Positions 1 through 8,921 of a DNA stretch of 50,313 bases are shown here, piece after piece. The notes beneath the pieces are model-generated. The model was not told the origin of the DNA. It worked only from the letters and a program-made list of their open reading frames with translations, and made no database searches. This DNA comes from JBHELG01 sp046263195 (GTDB lineage: Bacteria > Actinomycetota > Nitriliruptoria > Nitriliruptorales > JAHWKO01), in the NCBI GenBank assembly GCA_046263195.1, contig JBHELG010000124.1, forward strand, positions 1 through 50,313. The letters are read 5' to 3'. Every line of letters begins with the position of its first letter. Position 1 is the stretch's first letter. The position numbers were made by a program, and so were the translations under genes.

Positions 1-280
1 CAAGTGAACCGCGAGGTTCGCTTGCCCCGACGTCCCCGCCGGGGCGCTCAGTGTACCGTCACGGCGGGGACCCGCAATGCCGCGCGGGGCTGCACGGACA
101 CGTACGCGACCCAGCCACCGCAAGGATGTCAACGCCTTCCAGTCGGGCGACATTCCCGGGCCAGATCGACTGGTCGCAACGGCTCCGCCCTCGCCGCCCC
201 TCGTATGGACGGCTGACGGCTCTCCATCAACAGCGTGGACGGTTTACCTTCGAGGCACAACGGCCGAGGAAGAGGATCGC
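1..280. repeat. Gene-free leader with two strong inverted repeats
   Basis: No gene is supported here. Bases 1-10 pair with 15-24 around a GCGA loop (one G-T wobble). Bases 32-41 (GTCCCCGCCG) pair perfectly with 62-71 across a 20-base loop. They could be the terminator of a gene left of the window or the leader of the phosphatase gene. No T-run follows either hairpin. A weak TANNNT-type -10 (TACCTT, 244-249) lies about 30 bases before the phosphatase start. Confidence 0.45.
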
Positions 281-1057
281 GTGCAGATAGCAGCCAGAAC
301 AGAGGTGGGACCCGTACGCCGCCGCAATGAGGACGCCCTCCACGTGGACGAGGAGCGACGCGTCTTCGCCGTCGCAGATGGACTGGGCGGGCACCCGGCG
401 GGTCAGCACGCCAGTCGGCTCGCGATGGATGCGATCGCGTCGAGTCTCGAGAGGAGGCCGCTCCGAGAAGAGGGCGATGTGGGCGAGGCCCTCAGCGAGG
501 CCTTGCGAGCTGCGCACGAGGTCGTTCTGGAAGGCGGGGAGGCCGATCCTTCACGTCGCGGCATGGGCACAACCGCCGTCCTCGCGCATGTCTCCCAGGA
601 CGAGCGTGAACTCTGGGTCGCCCACGTCGGGGACAGCCGCGCTTACCTCATGCGTTCCAACGAACTGGATCAGATCACGACCGATCACGTGCAACGCGGC
701 CTGACGGGTGGCAGGACCATCACTCAGGCACTGGGAACCTGGGGCGATGTTTCGCCGGAGGTCATCCACCGTGAGCTGCGCCCGGGTGATCGTGTCCTGC
801 TCTGCACCGATGGTCTGACCGACATGGTGCGCCCCAGCGAGATCAGCCGTCTGTTGGCCGCCGATGAATCCGCACAGCGACTATGCGATCAGCTGGTCGA
901 TCAGGCGGTCGCTGAGGGCGGCAGAGACAACGTCACCGTTGTGGTCATCTCGCTCGATGCCCGACCGCCCGTCCCCGGGGGCGAGAACACTCAGGCGATC
1001 GCAAGCACAACGAGACGATCGGCCCCCCACGTGAAGGGTGTCCCGCTTCCCGTGTAG
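281..1057 (+). CDS. PP2C-family serine/threonine protein phosphatase
   Basis: This is a metal-dependent protein phosphatase of the bacterial PP2C (PstP/PrpC-like) type, 258 residues and catalytic domain only. All core motifs are visible: RNED at residues 15-18, ADGLGG around Asp33, the GMGTT stretch near 94-98, VGDSR at 116-120, a CTDGLTD motif and a C-terminal GGRDNVT. The Asp residues bind the two metal ions. There is no membrane segment, so it should be cytosolic. The GTG start at 281 is chosen because GAGGAAGAGGA lies just upstream. Longer in-frame starts would add residues with no PP2C similarity. No partner Ser/Thr kinase is in the window. Its 3' end overlaps the convergent methyltransferase gene by 67 bases. 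Confidence 0.93.
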   Translation: MQIAARTEVGPVRRRNEDALHVDEERRVFAVADGLGGHPAGQHASRLAMDAIASSLERRPLREEGDVGEALSEALRAAHEVVLEGGEADPSRRGMGTTAVLAHVSQDERELWVAHVGDSRAYLMRSNELDQITTDHVQRGLTGGRTITQALGTWGDVSPEVIHRELRPGDRVLLCTDGLTDMVRPSEISRLLAADESAQRLCDQLVDQAVAEGGRDNVTVVVISLDARPPVPGGENTQAIASTTRRSAPHVKGVPLPV

Positions 1058-1788
1058 GCCTCGACCTCGCCGAAACCGGCGTCGCGAAGCCAGCCCCGAA
1101 GCTCCGAGAGCGTGAAAAGACGCACGCTGAATCTCGTGCGCCGTACGCGCCCACCACGCACCACAATGCGTTCGGTATGGCTGCGGGTTGCCGCGGCATC
1201 GAGATGAACCCGGTCGATCATGAGGTCGTCACCCTGCTCGACGACGAAGACCGCCCCTGACCATGCCCGCCCCTGACTGAGGAGCAGCAGATCGCGGTTG
1301 AGAAGGTCCATGACGAGACGTCCACCCGAGCGCAGCGCCCGTCGGAACCCCGAGAGGATGCTTCGGTCGGTGGCGTCGTCGAAGTAACCGAAGGACGTGA
1401 ACCAGTTGACGACCGCATCGAAACGGCCATCACCGTCGCGACCGACGTCGTCCCGTCCCAGCCCGGGCAGATCACGCATGTCGCCCTGGAGGAAGTCCAC
1501 CTCGACGCCACGAGCTGCCGCATCCTGGCGGGCCCGTTCGAGGAAGAGCGGGTTCGAATCGACGCCAACCACCTCGGCACCGCGAACGGCAAGGCGGTTG
1601 GCGATCCGACCGTGACCGCACGGCACGTCCAAGACCCGCATACGCGGCTCGAGCCCGAGTAGACCGGCTATGAAGGCGGTGTCCTGTTCACTGTGCTCTT
1701 CGTCCAGACGGTCGGCGTAGAAATAGAGATAGTCGTCGTCGAAGACGCCATCGAAGTCGAAGTCTTCTTCCACATTCCACCCGCCCAC
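991..1788 (-). CDS. Class I SAM-dependent methyltransferase
   Basis: The protein of about 265 residues has a Rossmann-type methyltransferase fold. Motif I is LDVPCGHGRIA near residue 53, followed by an acidic VVGVDSNP strand and a DAVVNWFTSFGYF motif typical of small-molecule methyltransferases (Methyltransf_25/ubiE-like). The substrate cannot be read from sequence. The GTG at 1788 directly abuts a GC hairpin (1791-1810) and has no clear Shine-Dalgarno, so the GTG at 1773 is a real alternative. The gene converges on and overlaps the PP2C gene. Confidence 0.85.
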   Translation of the reverse strand: MGGWNVEEDFDFDGVFDDDYLYFYADRLDEEHSEQDTAFIAGLLGLEPRMRVLDVPCGHGRIANRLAVRGAEVVGVDSNPLFLERARQDAAARGVEVDFLQGDMRDLPGLGRDDVGRDGDGRFDAVVNWFTSFGYFDDATDRSILSGFRRALRSGGRLVMDLLNRDLLLLSQGRAWSGAVFVVEQGDDLMIDRVHLDAAATRSHTERIVVRGGRVRRTRFSVRLFTLSELRGWLRDAGFGEVEAYTGSGTPFTWGADRLVVLAIA

Positions 1789-1790
1789 CC

Positions 1791-1810
1791 CGCCGGCCCT
1801 ACGGCCGGCG
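1791..1810 (-). repeat. Perfect GC-rich hairpin abutting a start codon
   Basis: CGCCGGCC and GGCCGGCG pair perfectly over 8 bp around a 4-base loop, immediately upstream of the methyltransferase start on the minus strand. Similar compact hairpins precede other genes in the window (8073-8089, 42148-42160, 47757-47775). Function is unknown. Confidence 0.5.
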
Positions 1811-1934
1811 TCCCGGTTCCCGCGCTCGAACCGTTCAGCTCATACGGTCAACCGCTGAAGTACTCTCGCAGGGACCACCCCAGGCAAGCTACCGGGCCGC
1901 GGATCAGATCAGCGTCTGGACCAGGAGGCGTGAC

Positions 1935-2264
1935 ATGCCAGCGACCTTGACGCCGCGTACGACCGAAAAGCCGACGGTCGACGAACTTCGGACGCGCTTC
2001 CACGAGGCCGGGCTGGACCCTCGGGTGTGGAGCAGCCCTCCGGGCGACCGATTCGACTACCACAGCCATGACCAGCACAAGATCCTGTTCTGCGTGGAGG
2101 GTGCCATCACGTTTCATACGCGGGAGGAGGACTTCCTGCTCGAAACCGGGGACCGGATCGACATCGAGCCTGGCACGTCCCACGCAGCTCATGTTCACGA
2201 GGAGGGCGTGACCTGTATCGAGGGGTTCGCGTCGGGGCCTGACGCCCTCGAGCCGGGGTATTAG
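1935..2264 (+). CDS. Small cupin-domain protein
   Basis: This is a 109-residue single-domain cupin. The first cupin motif is the HSHDQHKILFCVEGAITF segment near residues 43-60. The second is ETGDRIDIEPGTSHAAHV near 71-88. His residues in both motifs are positioned to bind one divalent metal. The start is supported by CCAGGAGGCGTGAC just upstream. Small cupins act as metal-dependent isomerases, dioxygenases or sugar-binding proteins, and nothing here picks one. The gene is convergent with the NuoF-like gene, with only 8 bases between stop codons. Confidence 0.88.
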   Translation: MPATLTPRTTEKPTVDELRTRFHEAGLDPRVWSSPPGDRFDYHSHDQHKILFCVEGAITFHTREEDFLLETGDRIDIEPGTSHAAHVHEEGVTCIEGFASGPDALEPGY

Positions 2265-2272
2265 AGCTCGAC

Positions 2273-3679
2273 TCAGCTTGGTGCGTAGGACCAGTCCGGC
2301 CGCTTGCGGTGGTAGTCGGGGTCGAAGCGAACCTCGCCTGTGGGGTGGTCGATGTGCTCGATCTTGGGTACGAGCGCCCCGTGGGTGGACGGGCAGGGTG
2401 ATCCCAGGTGGGCCGAGAACTCGTCGAGAAAGGCGTGCACGGTGCTCCCGATCGTCAGCTGCTCTCCGACCGGGAGGTAGCAGCGGTTCCCGTCGGTGAC
2501 CGTCGTGCAGCGCTGGAGGATGGCTTCGATGTCGTCTTCCACACCTTCGCCCCGATCGATCTTGTCGAGCAGCTCGGTGATCGCGGTCGTCCCGAGCTTG
2601 CACGGCGGGCATTGCCCGCATGACTCGATCATGAGGAAGTGCGACAAGGCGGACAGCAGCCTGACGATGCAGTGGGAGTGGTCGTAGACGATGAACCCAC
2701 CGCTGCCGAGGCCGATGCTGGCCTGGGCGAACTCATCGAATCCGAGCGGAACGTCGAACAGCGCCGGCGTTATCACCGGATTCGATGTGCCGCTGTAGAC
2801 CGCCTTGGTGTCGCGCGCCCCGGCGATGTCGACGAGGAGTGTCCTCAGCGGGGTACCCAGTGGAAGCTCGTAGACTCCCGGGCTCTCGACGTCTCCGACC
2901 ACGGTGAAGAGCATGGTTCCAGGTGAGGTGTCGCTACCCGCCTGTCGAAACCATGCGGGCCCGTGGGCGATGATGCCCGGTACGTTGGCGAGGGTTTCCA
3001 CGTTGTTCACCACGGTCGGGTTCGGGCTCGCCATGGTGGCGAACAGCCCCTCTTCGTAGGGCGGCATGATGCGAGGCAGGGGCAGTTTGCCCTCGATCAC
3101 CTCGAGCATCGCCTTCTCCTCGCCGAACAGGTACTCGTCGGGCCCAGGTGCCATCTCGAGGCGGTCGGCGCCGGACCAGCCAGCTTCCCGCACAGCTTCG
3201 AGGGCCTCGGTCAGACGACGCTCGGCGCTCTTGGACCGTTCCTTCACACCCACGAATGCGGCCTGGGCCCCGATGGCATGAAGAGCGATCAGTGCGCCTT
3301 CGATGACCTGGAAAGGATTGAAGGTCAGAAGCGTGCGGTCCTTGTACGTGCCCGGCTCACCCTCGGCGCCGTTCACGACGAGGTAGACCGGGCTGGCGAC
3401 CTCCCGGGCGGTGGCGACGACCGAAGCCCACTTGGTCCCCGTCGGAAAGCCCGCGCCGCCCCGGCCGCGCAGGCCCGCCATGCGTACCGCCGCGACGATC
3501 TGCTCGGGCGCCAGTCGCATGGTGGTCGCGAGCCCTTCGCCGCCGCCCGAGGCCACGTACGCCTCGAGGTCGGCAACCGGCTCGTCAGGTAGGAGCCTCT
3601 TGCTGTCGCTGCCGGAGCCGAAAGGACGGTCGGGCGCCTGCGTCGCCGTCCGGGCTTCCTCCCCACCCTCGCTGGGCAC
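2273..3679 (-). CDS. Solo NuoF-like NADH-binding flavoprotein (complex I 51 kDa family)
   Basis: The 468-residue protein has the full NuoF layout. The NADH/FMN-binding stretches are GRGGAGFPTGTKW at residues 72-84 and GAEGEPGTYKDRTLL from about 104. A GEEKAMLEVIEG segment and an SLBB-like middle follow. The [4Fe-4S] ligands are Cys354, Cys357, Cys360 and Cys400. By family it would oxidise NADH, or run in reverse, via FMN and one cluster. No nuoE, nuoG or other complex I gene adjoins it. The GTG start shares one base with the kgd stop (TAGTG), so translation is probably coupled to kgd. A C-terminal tail of about 45 residues with its own Cys runs past the usual end. Its redox partner is unknown. 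Confidence 0.88.
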   Translation of the reverse strand: MPSEGGEEARTATQAPDRPFGSGSDSKRLLPDEPVADLEAYVASGGGEGLATTMRLAPEQIVAAVRMAGLRGRGGAGFPTGTKWASVVATAREVASPVYLVVNGAEGEPGTYKDRTLLTFNPFQVIEGALIALHAIGAQAAFVGVKERSKSAERRLTEALEAVREAGWSGADRLEMAPGPDEYLFGEEKAMLEVIEGKLPLPRIMPPYEEGLFATMASPNPTVVNNVETLANVPGIIAHGPAWFRQAGSDTSPGTMLFTVVGDVESPGVYELPLGTPLRTLLVDIAGARDTKAVYSGTSNPVITPALFDVPLGFDEFAQASIGLGSGGFIVYDHSHCIVRLLSALSHFLMIESCGQCPPCKLGTTAITELLDKIDRGEGVEDDIEAILQRCTTVTDGNRCYLPVGEQLTIGSTVHAFLDEFSAHLGSPCPSTHGALVPKIEHIDHPTGEVRFDPDYHRKRPDWSYAPS

Positions 3680-6600
3680 TACAAACCCTGAAACGCGCTG
3701 TCGAGGAGGCGCTCCTGCTCCTCGCTGTGCACGCTCGCGCTGCCGGTCGCCGGAGAAGGCGAAGGGTCGCGCGATGCGTGCTTGAGGCGGTACGTGTCTC
3801 TGAGGAGCCTGTGCAGGCGGCCGTGCACGAACGGCCAAGCGCCCATGTTCTCCGGCTCCTCCTGCAGCCAGAGCACCTCCTCCGCCTTCGGGTAGCCGCT
3901 GATGAGATCGATGATCTGTTCCTCCGGCCACGGGTAGACCTGCTCCACCCGCACGATCGCAGCGGGTGTAGCCTTCTCGTCACGTCGTCTCATCGCCTCG
4001 TAGGCGACCTTTCCGGTGCAGAGGACGACGCGACCTACCTCGTCCCGGTCTGCTACCCCGGGGTCGTCGAGCGTTGCATGGAAGTGTCCGCTGGTGAGCT
4101 CGTCGAGATCGGAGGTGGCGTTCTTCGAGCGCAACAGCGACTTGGGAGTGAAGACGACGAGGGGGGTTCGGTGCTCCCCCTGGTGGTGCTGACGTCGCAG
4201 CAGGTGGAAGTACTGCGACGCCGTCGTTGGGTTTGCGACGACGATGCACTCGCCGGCGGCGAGTTGCAGGAAGCGCTCCATGCGGGCGGAGGAGTGGTCG
4301 GGCCCTTGACCTTCGTATCCGTGTGGCAGCAGGAGGACGAGGCCTGACTCCTGACCCCACTTCTCCTCACCGGCCACGATGAACTCGTCGACGATCGCTT
4401 GGGCGTTGTTGATGAAGTCCCCGAACTGGGCTTCCCACAGCGTCAGCGCGTCCGGGCTGGCCACCGAATAGCCGTACTCGAATCCCAACGCGGCGTATTC
4501 GCTCAGAGGCGAGTCGTACGCGTACCACTCGCCCTGATCCTCGGCCAGGTGCTGGAGTGGCAGGAACTCCTCCCCCGTGTCGTAGTCGACGAGGACTGCG
4601 TGCCGTTGCGAGAACGTTCCCCTCCGCGAGTCCTGGCCGACGAGGCGCACGCTGGCGCCTTCGAGCAGCAGCGAGCCGAAGGCGAGTTGCTCCCCGAGGG
4701 GCCATTCCACTCGCCCCCTGGAGTAGCGGATGCGGACCTGGTCGAAGATGCGCTTGAGCTTCGGGTGCAGGTTGAACCCCTCGGGTCCGGACAGCACCCG
4801 GTCGACGACGCGATCGAGTTTCTCACGGGCTACTCCCGTATCGCTCGCAGCGGCGACGCGCGGCTCCGAGCCGGGTTCGCTCCGGTGCGGCTGGGCCGGC
4901 CCCGCCTCCTTGGTCCGCTCGAAGGCCTCGTCGAGACGAGACTGGAAGTCCTCGAGCGCCTCCTCCGCCTCATCGAGCGAGATGTCGCCGCGGGTGACGA
5001 GCCGCTCGGTGTAGAGCTTGCGGACCGAACGACGGCGCTCGATCTTGGCGTACATGAGCGGCTGCGTGTAGGAGGGGTCATCGGCCTCGTTGTGTCCGTA
5101 CTTCCGGTAGCAGACGAGGTCGATGACCACGTCACGGTGGAAGCGCCGGCGATAGGCGAAGGCCAGCCGCGCAACCCGTACCGCCGCCTCCGGATCGTCA
5201 CCGTTCACGTGGAGGATCGGCGCCTGGATGCCCTTCGCGATGTCGGTCGGATACGGCGATGAACGTCCGGAGCGGGGCTCGCAGGTGTAACCCAGCTGGT
5301 TGTTGATGATGACATGGATGGTCCCCCCGGTGTGGTAGCCGGGCAGCTGGGACAGGTTGAGCGTCTCGGCGGCCGGGCCCTGGCCGGCGAACGCCGCGTC
5401 GCCGTGGACCAGGATGGGCAGCACAGAGTCAGGGTCGCAGCCGTGCAAGTCCTGTTTCGCTCGAACGATTCCTTCGACCACCCCGTCCACCGCCTCGAGG
5501 TGGGAAGGGTTCGAGGGGATGGTGAGACGGACCTCGTCCCCGCTCCGCCCTCGGAAGACCCCCGAGGCGCCGAGGTGGTATTTCACATCCCCCGTGCCCT
5601 GCACGCTCTGCGGATCGATGTCCCCCTCGAAACCGTGGAATATCTGCTCATAGGACTTCCCCACGAGGTTGGCGAGGACATTCAGGCGCCCGCGGTGGGC
5701 CATGCCCATCACGACCTCGTCCATGTGCGTCTGGCAGGCCTGTTGGAGGATGGCATCGACGAGCGGCAGGAAGCTCTCCGATCCTTCCAGGCTGAAGCGC
5801 TTGTGCCCGATGTACTTCGTGTGCAGGAAGCGCTCGAAGGCCTCGGCAGCGTTCAACGACCGCAGGATGTCACGCTTGTCCTCGAGGCTCAGGTCCCACT
5901 CGACCCCTTCGACCTGTTGCTGGATCCACCGCTTCTGCTCGGGGTCCGAGATGTGCATGTACTCGACGCCCACGGTGCGGCAATAGGCATCGCGCAGGAG
6001 TCCGAGCAGACGACCGAGGGTCATGGTCCCGTCGCCGGCCAAGCCGGTGATGAACTCGCGGTCGAGGTCCCAGATCGACAGCCCATAGCTGGTGGGGTCG
6101 AGCTCTGGATGCAGCTGCGGTGGCTCCTGGCCGAGGGGGTCGAGGTCAGCGATGAGATGGCCCCGCACCCGGTACTGGTGTGCCAGAGCGTCGACCTTCG
6201 ACTGCTTGTCGACCATGACCCACTCGGAATCGAGGGGGCTGTGGTCTTCGCGCCAGCGCGCCGGCTCGTAGGGAATGCCGAGAGAGGCGAAGATCTCGTC
6301 GTAGAAGCGGTCCTCGCCGAGCAGCAGCTGATGGATGCTGGCGAGCCAGTCGCCCGATTCGGCGCCCATGATGACGCGGTGATCGTAGGTCGAGGTGAGC
6401 GTCGTCCACTTGGACAGTCCGAGCCGGGCCACGGTCTTGCGGTCGGCGGCGGCGAAATCGGCCGAGTAGTCGATGGCGCCGACGCCGAGGATGACGCTCT
6501 GACCGGCCATGAGCCGAGGCACCGAGGCGACGGTGCCGATCATCCCCGGGTTCGTGATCGTCATCGTCGTGCCCTGGAAGTCGGCCGGCCGGAGTTGGTT

Positions 6601-7383
6601 GAGACGGGTCCGACGGACGAGGTCCTCGTAGGCCTGTAGGACCTCGTTGAAGGTGAAGGCGTCGGCCTGCTTGATGTTCGGCACGAGCAACGCACGCTGC
6701 CCGTCGCGCTCGACGTCCATGGCAATGCCGAGGTTGACCGTCTCGTGTCGGACCAACGCGGGGGCTCCGTCCACCTCCGTGTAGACGCAACGCATGTTCG
6801 GGACGGCGTCGAGCGCCCGGAGGGCCGCATAGGCGATGAGGTGGGTGAACGAGACCTTGGGGCCGCCGTTCGTGCGTTGGAAGTAGTTGTTGATGATGGT
6901 GCGGTTGACTTCGAGAAGCTTGGCTGGCACGTCGCGAACGCTCGTGGCCGTGGGGACCTCGCGGGAGGCGCTCATGTTCTCCGCGATCACGGCTGCCACA
7001 CCACGCAGGCGGGCGGGCTGGGGGGCGCCCTCGTCGGGGCCTTCGGCCGGCGGCGTCCGTGGCTTGGGCCCTTGCTGCACCGCAAGGCCTTCGGTCTCGG
7101 GCCGGGCCTCTTCCTGCCTCACCTCCCCGTGCTCGGACCCGACCCCGTCCTCTCCGATGGGCGGACCGGTCCTCTTCACGGGGGCTTCACCAGGGGTCGC
7201 AGCCACCGGCCCGCGCAGAGGGGTGTCCGCGGAGCGGTAATCGGCGAAGAAGTCCCTCCAGCACGGACTCAAGGACTCCGGAGCTCGTTGGTACTGCTCG
7301 TACAACTCGTCGACGAGCCACGTGTTCACGCCGAAGCCGTCTGCCCCCCTCCCCGGAGTACTTTCGAGCTCGTTGATCGCCAT
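3679..7383 (-). CDS. kgd: Multifunctional 2-oxoglutarate dehydrogenase/decarboxylase, fused E2-E1
   Basis: At 1234 residues this matches the actinobacterial fused enzyme (about 1230 in mycobacteria). Order: a short OGDH N-terminal helix segment (residues 18-50), a Pro/Glu-rich linker, an E2-type acyltransferase domain (about 125-365) with STYDHRVIMGAESGD around His335, and the thiamine-diphosphate E1 domain to the end. In E1, MGMAHRGRLNVLANL, the HGDAAFAGQG motif and an IINNQLGY motif mark the cofactor site. As in other Kgd proteins there is no lipoyl domain. It should feed the TCA cycle by oxidative decarboxylation of 2-oxoglutarate, docking onto a separate E2/E3. The ATG at 7383 is the first start consistent with family length. 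It is the first gene of a two-gene unit with the NuoF-like gene. Confidence 0.96.
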   Translation of the reverse strand: MAINELESTPGRGADGFGVNTWLVDELYEQYQRAPESLSPCWRDFFADYRSADTPLRGPVAATPGEAPVKRTGPPIGEDGVGSEHGEVRQEEARPETEGLAVQQGPKPRTPPAEGPDEGAPQPARLRGVAAVIAENMSASREVPTATSVRDVPAKLLEVNRTIINNYFQRTNGGPKVSFTHLIAYAALRALDAVPNMRCVYTEVDGAPALVRHETVNLGIAMDVERDGQRALLVPNIKQADAFTFNEVLQAYEDLVRRTRLNQLRPADFQGTTMTITNPGMIGTVASVPRLMAGQSVILGVGAIDYSADFAAADRKTVARLGLSKWTTLTSTYDHRVIMGAESGDWLASIHQLLLGEDRFYDEIFASLGIPYEPARWREDHSPLDSEWVMVDKQSKVDALAHQYRVRGHLIADLDPLGQEPPQLHPELDPTSYGLSIWDLDREFITGLAGDGTMTLGRLLGLLRDAYCRTVGVEYMHISDPEQKRWIQQQVEGVEWDLSLEDKRDILRSLNAAEAFERFLHTKYIGHKRFSLEGSESFLPLVDAILQQACQTHMDEVVMGMAHRGRLNVLANLVGKSYEQIFHGFEGDIDPQSVQGTGDVKYHLGASGVFRGRSGDEVRLTIPSNPSHLEAVDGVVEGIVRAKQDLHGCDPDSVLPILVHGDAAFAGQGPAAETLNLSQLPGYHTGGTIHVIINNQLGYTCEPRSGRSSPYPTDIAKGIQAPILHVNGDDPEAAVRVARLAFAYRRRFHRDVVIDLVCYRKYGHNEADDPSYTQPLMYAKIERRRSVRKLYTERLVTRGDISLDEAEEALEDFQSRLDEAFERTKEAGPAQPHRSEPGSEPRVAAASDTGVAREKLDRVVDRVLSGPEGFNLHPKLKRIFDQVRIRYSRGRVEWPLGEQLAFGSLLLEGASVRLVGQDSRRGTFSQRHAVLVDYDTGEEFLPLQHLAEDQGEWYAYDSPLSEYAALGFEYGYSVASPDALTLWEAQFGDFINNAQAIVDEFIVAGEEKWGQESGLVLLLPHGYEGQGPDHSSARMERFLQLAAGECIVVANPTTASQYFHLLRRQHHQGEHRTPLVVFTPKSLLRSKNATSDLDELTSGHFHATLDDPGVADRDEVGRVVLCTGKVAYEAMRRRDEKATPAAIVRVEQVYPWPEEQIIDLISGYPKAEEVLWLQEEPENMGAWPFVHGRLHRLLRDTYRLKHASRDPSPSPATGSASVHSEEQERLLDSAFQGL

Positions 7384-7483
7384 GTCGCTCGCCAGTTGGG
7401 GGATTTGGCCATCAAGGTATCGGCTCGGGTGGCATCGGTCCGCGTGACGAAACGATCAGGCGGCCGGTCTGCCGTGTCCCCCG

Positions 7484-8056
7484 CTACCAGCGTGCGGGGT
7501 CGCGTCCGAGCAGCCCGAGGAGCTTCGTCTGGGTATCAGCGTCCTCGGGGACCTCTACCTCCGGGCCGAAGCCCGCGCTCTCGCGCACCTGCTCGCGTTG
7601 CGCGGACATCGTCTCGAAGGCGCTCTCTGCAAGCTCAGACGGAATCTCCGGGTCCTGATCGGTCGCGACGGCCAAGTCCCAGCCGTGTACGACGAGGTCC
7701 ACGTAGCGGTGTTCGAGGAACTCCCGCGCCGGTATCGGTCCGTATGAGACGTCGACGGACGAGTCGAGGTCCTCGAGGGGCGCGACGGCCCGGCGTACCG
7801 CCTCGGCAGAAGCTTCGTACGCCTCGCGCGGCTCGTCGCCCAGGAGGTCGCCCTCGAAGCGATCACCGACGTCCTCGATGGACCGGCCGGCCAGGAGCTC
7901 GCACGCCCACCAGTTCTCGCTCACGTTGTGGTTGACGAGCGCCCGCACGTTCCAGTCGTCGCAGGGTGTGGGGTTCTTCCACGCATGCTCCGGTACACCG
8001 GCGACGAGCTCGCCGAAGAAGTCGAGCGCGCGGTCATGGAGCTCTCGGACGTCCAT
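7484..8056 (-). CDS. TIGR03086-family (DinB/mycothiol maleylpyruvate isomerase-like) protein
   Basis: This 190-residue protein carries the family hallmark PTPCDDWNVRALVNHNV near residues 29-45 and a C-terminal VDLVVHGWDLAVA helix. These supply the metal-binding His residues of the four-helix DinB/MDMPI fold. Members are actinobacterial and often linked to mycothiol-dependent chemistry, but individual substrates are mostly unknown. The ATG at 8056 has GGGAGG 4-5 bases upstream and gives family length. A longer frame from 8146 would start inside a GC hairpin leader (8073-8089). Confidence 0.88.
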   Translation of the reverse strand: MDVRELHDRALDFFGELVAGVPEHAWKNPTPCDDWNVRALVNHNVSENWWACELLAGRSIEDVGDRFEGDLLGDEPREAYEASAEAVRRAVAPLEDLDSSVDVSYGPIPAREFLEHRYVDLVVHGWDLAVATDQDPEIPSELAESAFETMSAQREQVRESAGFGPEVEVPEDADTQTKLLGLLGRDPARW

Positions 8057-8072
8057 TGCGCCTCCCGGGCAA

Positions 8073-8089
8073 GCCGGCCGAAGGCCGGC
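8073..8089 (-). repeat. GC hairpin in the leader of the TIGR03086 gene
   Basis: GCCGGCC and GGCCGGC pair perfectly over 7 bp around a 3-base loop, ending about 6 bases before the Shine-Dalgarno of the gene starting at 8056. It resembles hairpins at 1791-1810 and 47757-47775. Confidence 0.5.
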
Positions 8090-8273
8090 GGGGCGGGCCG
8101 GGTATGTCGAGTCGTAGTGGCCATGACAGCGAGATACCCCTGTCACGTCAACTTCACACTACGCCCGCCCGGTCGCGACACCGAAGCTCACCGCCATGAA
8201 GGACGAAACGAGCCACGACCTACGCTGCCTCCTGACCCGGCGTCAGCGCTGCCCAGCAGTCAGGAGGTCCCCG

Positions 8274-8921
8274 GTGCGTGACGACGTGCTTGCCACCGCC
8301 CGGGACCTCCACCGCCTCGGGCTCGTCCACGGCACGGCCGGCAACGTCTCGGCTCGGCTGACCGACGAGACGGTCTGCGTGACCGCGAGCAGCCTGTCCT
8401 ACGCCGAGATGACCGTCGAAGATCTCGTTGTGGTCGACCTCGCCGGTACGGTCGTCAGCGGCAGGCGTTCGCCGAGCTCGGAGCTCGCACTCCACCTGGC
8501 CTGCTACCGAGCATTCCCCGAGGTCGGGGGAGTCGTGCACAGCCACCCCCCGGAGGCTTCGGCCTTCGCGGCCGCGAGACGCCCGATCCCCGTCCCAGTC
8601 GACGAATTGGCCCTCTACGTGGGCGGGGAGGTTCCGGTCACCTCGTACGCGCCCAGTGGTTCTCCTGCACTCGGGCAACAGGCCGCGGCCCTGCTCGGCC
8701 AGGTGGGGGCGGCGCTGCTGGCGAACCACGGTCTTGTCTCGATCGGCGAGGGGCCCTATGGCGCGCTCGAGGTCACCATGCTCGTCGAGAAGGCGGCTCG
8801 GATCGTGCGGGGCGCTCTCGAGCTCGGAGGACTGGCACCGGTGCCAGGTGAGGTGCTGAGCGCGTTCGGCCGCTCATACCGCCAGCGCCGGGCGCAGTGG
8901 CGAACGTCCGCTCATGGCTAG
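8274..8921 (+). CDS. Class II aldolase/adducin-family protein (fuculose-phosphate aldolase-like)
   Basis: This is a 215-residue zinc aldolase-type protein. Visible elements are GNVSAR at 23-28, the catalytic-type Glu70 in SSELALH, the metal-binding pair HSHPPEASAF at His89/His91, and the third His at 152 in LLANHGL. These match L-fuculose-1-phosphate aldolase, L-ribulose-5-phosphate epimerase and methylthioribulose-phosphate dehydratase, which share one fold. The precise reaction is undetermined. The GTG at 8274 is preceded by a textbook AGGAGG. The stop overlaps the convergent dodecin gene by 4 bases. Confidence 0.9.
   Translation: MRDDVLATARDLHRLGLVHGTAGNVSARLTDETVCVTASSLSYAEMTVEDLVVVDLAGTVVSGRRSPSSELALHLACYRAFPEVGGVVHSHPPEASAFAAARRPIPVPVDELALYVGGEVPVTSYAPSGSPALGQQAAALLGQVGAALLANHGLVSIGEGPYGALEVTMLVEKAARIVRGALELGGLAPVPGEVLSAFGRSYRQRRAQWRTSAHG

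Noticed and set aside
991..1057. 67-base overlap of the PP2C and methyltransferase genes as a sign of mis-annotation
   Set aside because: Both C-termini are in good frames and convergent overlaps of this size occur in compact genomes.
5314..6639. 441-codon open frame antisense to kgd
   Set aside because: Kgd motifs on the other strand are unambiguous; this is a shadow frame.
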